The notes under the pieces were generated by a model. The model did not search any database and had not been told where the DNA came from. It was given only the letters and a program-made list of their open reading frames with translations. The position numbers and the translations under genes were made by a program. Positions 59,700 through 64,000 of a stretch of 64,000 bases of DNA are shown here, in pieces. The number at the start of each line of letters is the position of its first letter. Positions within the stretch are counted from its first letter, which is position 1. Source of the stretch: Akebia trifoliata (taxonomy: Eukaryota > Streptophyta > Magnoliopsida > Ranunculales > Lardizabalaceae); the NCBI GenBank assembly GCA_017979445.1, contig CM030711.1:18244922-18308921 (forward strand), written 5' to 3'.

Positions 59700-61105
59700 C
59701 CAGGTTTCAAAGCATTTACAAATTTTGATTTTGATAACCTATTTAAGGGCCCAAGATTATCTCATAATGTAAATTTCTCTCGAGTCACCTACAATCTTAA
59801 AGTTTCAAAATAAAAATTACTTATGGTAAAAGCCTAAGTTTCCAATACTTGATCGGGTATATTTGATTTTTTAAAACTTGGGGATTTATGGTTTCTTTGT
59901 CGGGTCAACTCAACAGGGTAATCTCAACTAAATTTGTATAAGTTTCCATGGTTTGATAAAGATACATACCTTGGTTATCGAAGGATGTGGATTTGTTGCA
60001 TAAGTTGATAAAATGTGCCCTAGCCTAGCATTTTGTGGTTTTAGTCAATTCTAGTTGACCATAGGTTGGTCATGAATCGTTGTAGAGACTAATTCCCCAA
60101 TCAGACAGGTTCGGTGTTGAATATCTTCCATAACCCATAACTAGACTCCTTACATGTTCTCTTCAACATGAACCAACCTACATCTTAGTTGAAATTAATT
60201 AATGGTACCTAGACCTAGAATTAGGTGGCAACTCCCAAGAACCTCTTCAAAATCTTGAAAAAGCGGTCGAGGTACTTTCAATTCTACTAGGGAACAACAT
60301 GTTCTATTACCAAAGCTTCCATAGCTGCTAAACCAATCCAATTTTAATTGATGTCAAAATTTTCTCTAAAATTATTACCATATCCAAGCATTATATGGGC
60401 TGCTAAAGAAACAGATGTACCCATTGTCTTCTATGGAGTTTTTAGTTGAGATGCATTTAGAAACCACCACTAACATACGTCTTCTCTATTTCATAGAGAT
60501 GAATAACTTGTTGTGGATTGCTAGCCAAGCAATAAAGGATTATCTTGGTAGTATTGAGCGATTCAAAATAATATTATCCCATTAGAGATTACTTTTACTC
60601 CCAAAGTTCTTAGTAGGCACATTTTGAATTGAAGTTCCCATTAGAGTTACATGTCAAAATTACCCTATCCTCCATCAATATTTTTTAAGAAGGATTCAAT
60701 TTTCTTTAAGAAATTTGTTGGAATATTGAAAGAACTAGGCAAATAAAGATTATAGCTGGAAAGGAATGATCTGTTTAATTCCAAACGACTTGCAAAAGAC
60801 AAAAGGAAAGCTTTCCAAACCCTCTTTCATAGACTTTATCAATTAATTGTTGGCACAAGGAATGGGTTAGATGTGGAGAAAAATGAGGAAGACCCAAGTA
60901 TTTTATTGTTAGGTTACCTTCATTAAAGCTGATTGCCTTTAAGAAATCATCCTTACACAACAACGCTGCACAATTTTTTATTTATTTTTGCTTCTGCTAT
61001 CATTAACTTGCAAGAATTAAAATGAATGCAAGGAATATAAAGCTTATCAGATGCATCTAATTGACTTCAGATCATTCCTGGAGAAAAAGAGCACATTATA
61101 TAGAG
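59700..61105 (-). repeat. Dispersed repeat, copy 2 (uninterrupted)
   Basis: Sister of 45487-45551 plus 50108-51430, without the copia insertion: AAGATTATCTCATAATGTAA spans the empty site at 59749-59768. It carries a LINE reverse-transcriptase piece at 60775-60963. 59990-60310 holds the GGCAACTCCC / GAATCGTTGTAGAGAC block that resembles the leader of some plant LTR elements. Similarity ends near 61105. Confidence 0.75.
60775..60963 (-). pseudogene. LINE (L1-type) ORF2 fragment
   Basis: The minus strand encodes NEGNLTIKYLGLPHFSPHLT followed by QQLIDKVYERGFGKLSF. This is the plant LINE region just after the reverse transcriptase fingers/palm (lpvkYLGlPl....y..LidKi..ri..W..k.LS). The expected W (sW.sK.LSfaGR) reads FGKLSFCL. 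It has no start and no endonuclease domain. The equivalent in copy 1 is at about 51120-51300, more decayed. Confidence 0.75.
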
Positions 61106-61330
61106 GTAATGTAGGAACGGAAACAATCACTTTCATTGGGGTCTGGTTCAACCTAATTCGACCTGCCAAATCAATGTGGGTTGGATCAAACATTTAATGG
61201 GTATGCCCCTAGGCCGAACGTACAATCCAACATGATCCACAATAGGTGGTTCAGCTACCTAACTCAACATGTTCTATACAAAATGGTTTCCCAACTTGGT
61301 CGACCCTTCCTCTTAACACTCTTCACTTCT

Positions 61331-61530
61331 TAAGATTTGGCCAATGCACCTCTTCATAATAAGGTTTGGTCAATAAGCCTCTGCACTATGAAGTTCAGCC
61401 AATAAGTCCCTTCATTATAAGATTCACCCAATGAACCCCTTTGCTATATGGTTTGGTCAATACAAGCCTTCTACAGTGTTCAGCCAGTATACCTTCTACA
61501 AGGTTTGACCAAACATACCCCTCTACTCAT
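61331..61530 (+). repeat. 28-29-bp degenerate minisatellite, about 7 units
   Basis: Successive units of the form aAGgTTtggcCAATAaGCCtCT.CACTAt begin near 61331, 61360, 61390, 61418, 61448, 61475 and 61500. They share GTTTGGTCAATA / GTTCAGCCAATA and CCTTCTACA/CCTTCATTAT. Copies have diverged strongly, so the array is old. Confidence 0.7.
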
Positions 61531-62118
61531 GTGAGATATGAACAACAAGTCTATTCACACTAGGCAGTATAATCACTATGCCAACGATTCTCAATCCTTC
61601 TGATAGTAGTACTTTTTAAGCCAATGACCAAAGGCTGAAGCCTTATCTGCATCTCCCAACGTCTCAAGAATGAGATTCATTTTTTAGTGATCCTATGTAG
61701 TAGGATTGGACTCACATCCCTGTCTCGTAGAAGACAATAAACTTAGCATTTTTTGGAAGACAACCCTTGAGTTAGTCGGTTAGCAAATCAATTTTGCTAT
61801 CACGTAGGAACTTAATTTCCTTTCTTTCTCTTAATTTGACTTCACCAAAAAAGGGTACAAGGGTTAAAACTTTTAAGAATTTTTCAAAAACAATTGTTGT
61901 AAAATTTATTTTCTACTTGAAATTATATTTTCTTGGGATTTTCTTTAGGTGAAAATTTATTTTCCTAGAAAAATATTCTTTTAAAAACCCTCCAACCCTA
62001 ATCCCTTTCTCATTATCTTCTTCCCTAACCCAGTTCTCAACCCAACCACCAAAACCCTCCATAAGAAAGTTTCGGTTGAGCCTCTTACCTCAACATTGAA
62101 ACTGACCAGTGCATTTAT
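61531..62118. other. Unassigned stretch
   Basis: AT-rich sequence without recognised gene or repeat end. The last part (61960-62100) contains several CCAACCC/CCCTAACC-type pyrimidine runs that could be leader of the protein remnant downstream. Confidence 0.35.
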
Positions 62119-63180
62119 ATGCTATGCGTGCAGAGATACAAGTTTAACCGACTGGATCTTGTGCCACGTTGTCCATCCCATTCTAGGTGCCATGATGACC
62201 ATACGAGCAATCCACCGCTTTCTTTTCTCATCGATTTGTTAAGTGACCATCTCTCCAATCATGCTACCCAAGCCTCATACCATTTTTCCGAAGAAGCATA
62301 TTCAGATGCTTTTGATTTTAATCAAGGAATGTGGTTTCATGATAAGATTCTAGCTCGAGGGTGGGGTCAATTTTTCTATGAGGGCAACGAGACGTTCGTT
62401 AAATAACTAGTTAGAGGATTTTATAATTTTTTCATCTCCACTAACCACTCAATTCCTTCACTCAACATCCACTTTTGAGGCATTTTGATCACAATCAAGG
62501 CCCACGACATTCAAGCAATTTTAGGAATTGAGTTGGTGGAGAATGGTGTCTGGGAGCCTCATTTTGTTTATGAGCATTATTTCACAGATCTCAGACTTTC
62601 TAAACAAGAAATCCAAATCAAAGATGGTGGTTTCAAATCTAGATGCCTCTACGAGATTCAATACCTCTATTGGCGATGAATCACGAGCAATGTTTTGGAT
62701 ACTTAACATTCGACAGTGATGTACACCAAACATCTCTACATTTTACATGTCGTTCAAACTCGTGATTTGACCTTGTGTCTGATCGGCCTACTTCTTGAGA
62801 CACTCACAGATGTGATGATGATTTAGACCCAATCTTAAGCCCTGTCTTATCTTGTATATCATATTCTACAATGACGGATGGATATTCCCATGGTTGGTCG
62901 ACTCAAGAAAATTCCAACTTTTGGAAGAAATCAAGTTTTCAAGACCTCTATTCAGGGTCTTTCGGCTCTTAGTCTCAATGAGGAGGAATATGGTAGGCCT
63001 TAGGATTATGATCCCAAAGGGGTAAAGTTCTACGAGTCACCACCTGAGCAGGAATACACACCGAGCCTAGAGTTTGAGGATGTGTCCTGGCTTGAAATGT
63101 ATTTGGAAAGGTATTTAGGAGACTCAAGAAGGTCAACCAGCACTGTAAGGATTTGTAAACTGGTTAGCATTTGTTGTTGA
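62119..63180 (+). pseudogene. Putative plant transposon protein (PF20167-like) pseudogene
   Basis: The plus strand encodes FSEEAYSDAFDFNQGMWFHD followed by KILARGWGQFFYEGNETFVK, then a stop, LVRGFYNFFISTNHS. After another stop come ITIKAHDIQAILGIELVENG and further decayed blocks to LEFEDVSWLEMYLERYLG near 63120. The pattern (F.....F...il.RGW..f......Y..LVReFYaN......V.g..i......I...LGl) is that of the plant transposon protein domain seen in Athila-type and related elements. Stops at 62404 and 62478 and frame changes break it. The Athila-like pol lies 6 kb to the left on the same strand, but the intervening LTR argues for separate elements. Confidence 0.6.
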
Positions 63181-64000
63181 GCAGCAGAGACAGATGTTGG
63201 GCTATATTAAGGAGAAGAGGACACGTGTGAGTGCTCGGATCATTATGAGTTCAAATTCATATTAGGATATCCTTCTTAGATTAGGATATTTTTATTTTCA
63301 TAGTTAGATTGTTTTTCTATTCTTAGGTATGAATTATTTTATACAAACTGTTTAGGACCCTAGCATTGTTATAATTTTTTATCTTTTCAGATCAGTTGTA
63401 ACAAGATTTTACACATTAATGCCATATCTGTTTTATGTATGATCTAACCTTCATGTTTGCATATTGGGGAAAATATTTAATTTAGGTCTGGGGGCATTAG
63501 GTTAGCTCACAATTGCATTATTAGTTGTTTTCAATTTTTCAAAAATGAAAAATAAAAAAAATACAACACCTTTTGAAACTATTTTTTCAAAATCTTTATG
63601 TGTACTTTTTACATATGAATTTCAAACTTCAGTCTCATGTCCTCAATTTTTTTATCACGAGTCCTTATTAGTATTCCTTGCTAGAAACTCATAGAAAAAT
63701 ATCACTTTAAAAAACTTTCACGATACTTCTAATTAAATCACTTGAAAATTTAGACTTTACTGAAGAAGAGTTGACCTACTTCTCTTTCTAGAGTGCTAGG
63801 GAAAACCAAGTATACTGAACTTTGATTCATTGTCCTTTGGTTCACTGGTTAGAAGAAAAACAAAATTAGAGTTAGTATGACTTGAACATGAACCATAGGT
63901 GAAAGCGCCCTCGATCCGCGGGGTGCGCGGATCCGCTTTTGACCCTTGAGGTTTGGGAGTCGCCACCTAGTTATTGTGGTCTAGGAACCAAATTGACTCT
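63181..64000. other. Retroelement tail with an inverted copy of the repeat leader block
   Basis: TTTAGGTCTGGGGGCATTAG at about 63481 resembles the G-rich tract of Athila-type spacers. 63830-63870 resembles 57310-57350. The last 110 bases (GAAAGCGCCCTCGATCCGC...TGGGAGTCGCCACCTA...GGTCTAGGAACCA) align with the reverse complement of about 60215-60310. No gene; the sequence continues beyond the window. Confidence 0.5.

Overview
The window looks like a repeat-rich intergenic stretch of a flowering-plant nuclear genome, probably a eudicot; I cannot name the species. It is AT-rich. The recognisable protein remnants are plant lineages: Ty3/gypsy elements with a DUF7745-like or plant mobile domain, Athila-type and long-LTR chromovirus-type gypsy, Ty1/copia, LINE and CACTA. 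The captured host exons match plant genes (ACC1, KIN-14, GID8, UVH3, NOP2, an ABCC transporter). I found no intact host gene. Every long reading frame is a decayed transposon protein, a captured exon or a chance frame.

Layout. 1-3.2 kb: minus-strand Ty3/gypsy element (DUF7745-like, gag, CHHC knuckle, start of protease), running off the left edge. 3.7-10.35 kb: a collapsed minus-strand gypsy element with a 3.3 kb LTR, PBS, gag with two zinc knuckles, a remnant of the integrase C-terminus and a polypurine tract. 12.5-31 kb: nested CACTA DNA transposons. One (12592-19820) has 18-bp terminal inverted repeats and a perfect 3-bp target duplication. It holds minus-strand, intron-containing pieces of six unrelated genes (HSP90, a receptor kinase, an F-box/LRR protein, KIN-14 kinesin, acetyl-CoA carboxylase, GID8). 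Beyond it lie plus-strand pieces of UVH3/XPG, NOP2, PRP40 and an ABCC transporter, in what may be a larger CACTA (12466-30981) plus a third one (22191-27696). 32.5-40.8 kb: a decayed copia element whose 3' LTR is split by a 3.1 kb solo LTR of the same family as the 3.7-10.35 kb element. 41.5-42.1 kb: plant mobile domain pseudogene. 42.7-43.3 kb: a seemingly perfect 278-bp tandem duplication. 45.5-50.1 kb: a complete but decayed copia element with LTRs and a 5-bp TSD, inserted in a repeat whose uninterrupted sister copy lies at 59.7 kb. 52.3-59.3 kb: Athila-like gypsy gag-pol, its LTR and a TRIM-like element. 59.7-64 kb: LINE-bearing repeat, a minisatellite and a putative-plant-transposon-protein (PF20167-like) pseudogene.

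Relations between parts. The order of insertion can be read: the copia at 32-41 kb is older than the solo LTR inside it, and the repeat at 45.5-52.3 kb is older than the copia inside it. Most premature stops in the Athila-like pol replace expected Gln or Trp codons, which fits C-to-T decay of methylated DNA. The most notable system is the nested Pack-CACTA cluster. It has assembled fragments of at least ten genes, with strand polarity diverging from the CACTA end at 19820, where CT-rich, TAGGGTTT-bearing leader-like sequence lies on each side.

All homology calls are by eye from motif recognition and alignments within the window. No database search was run.
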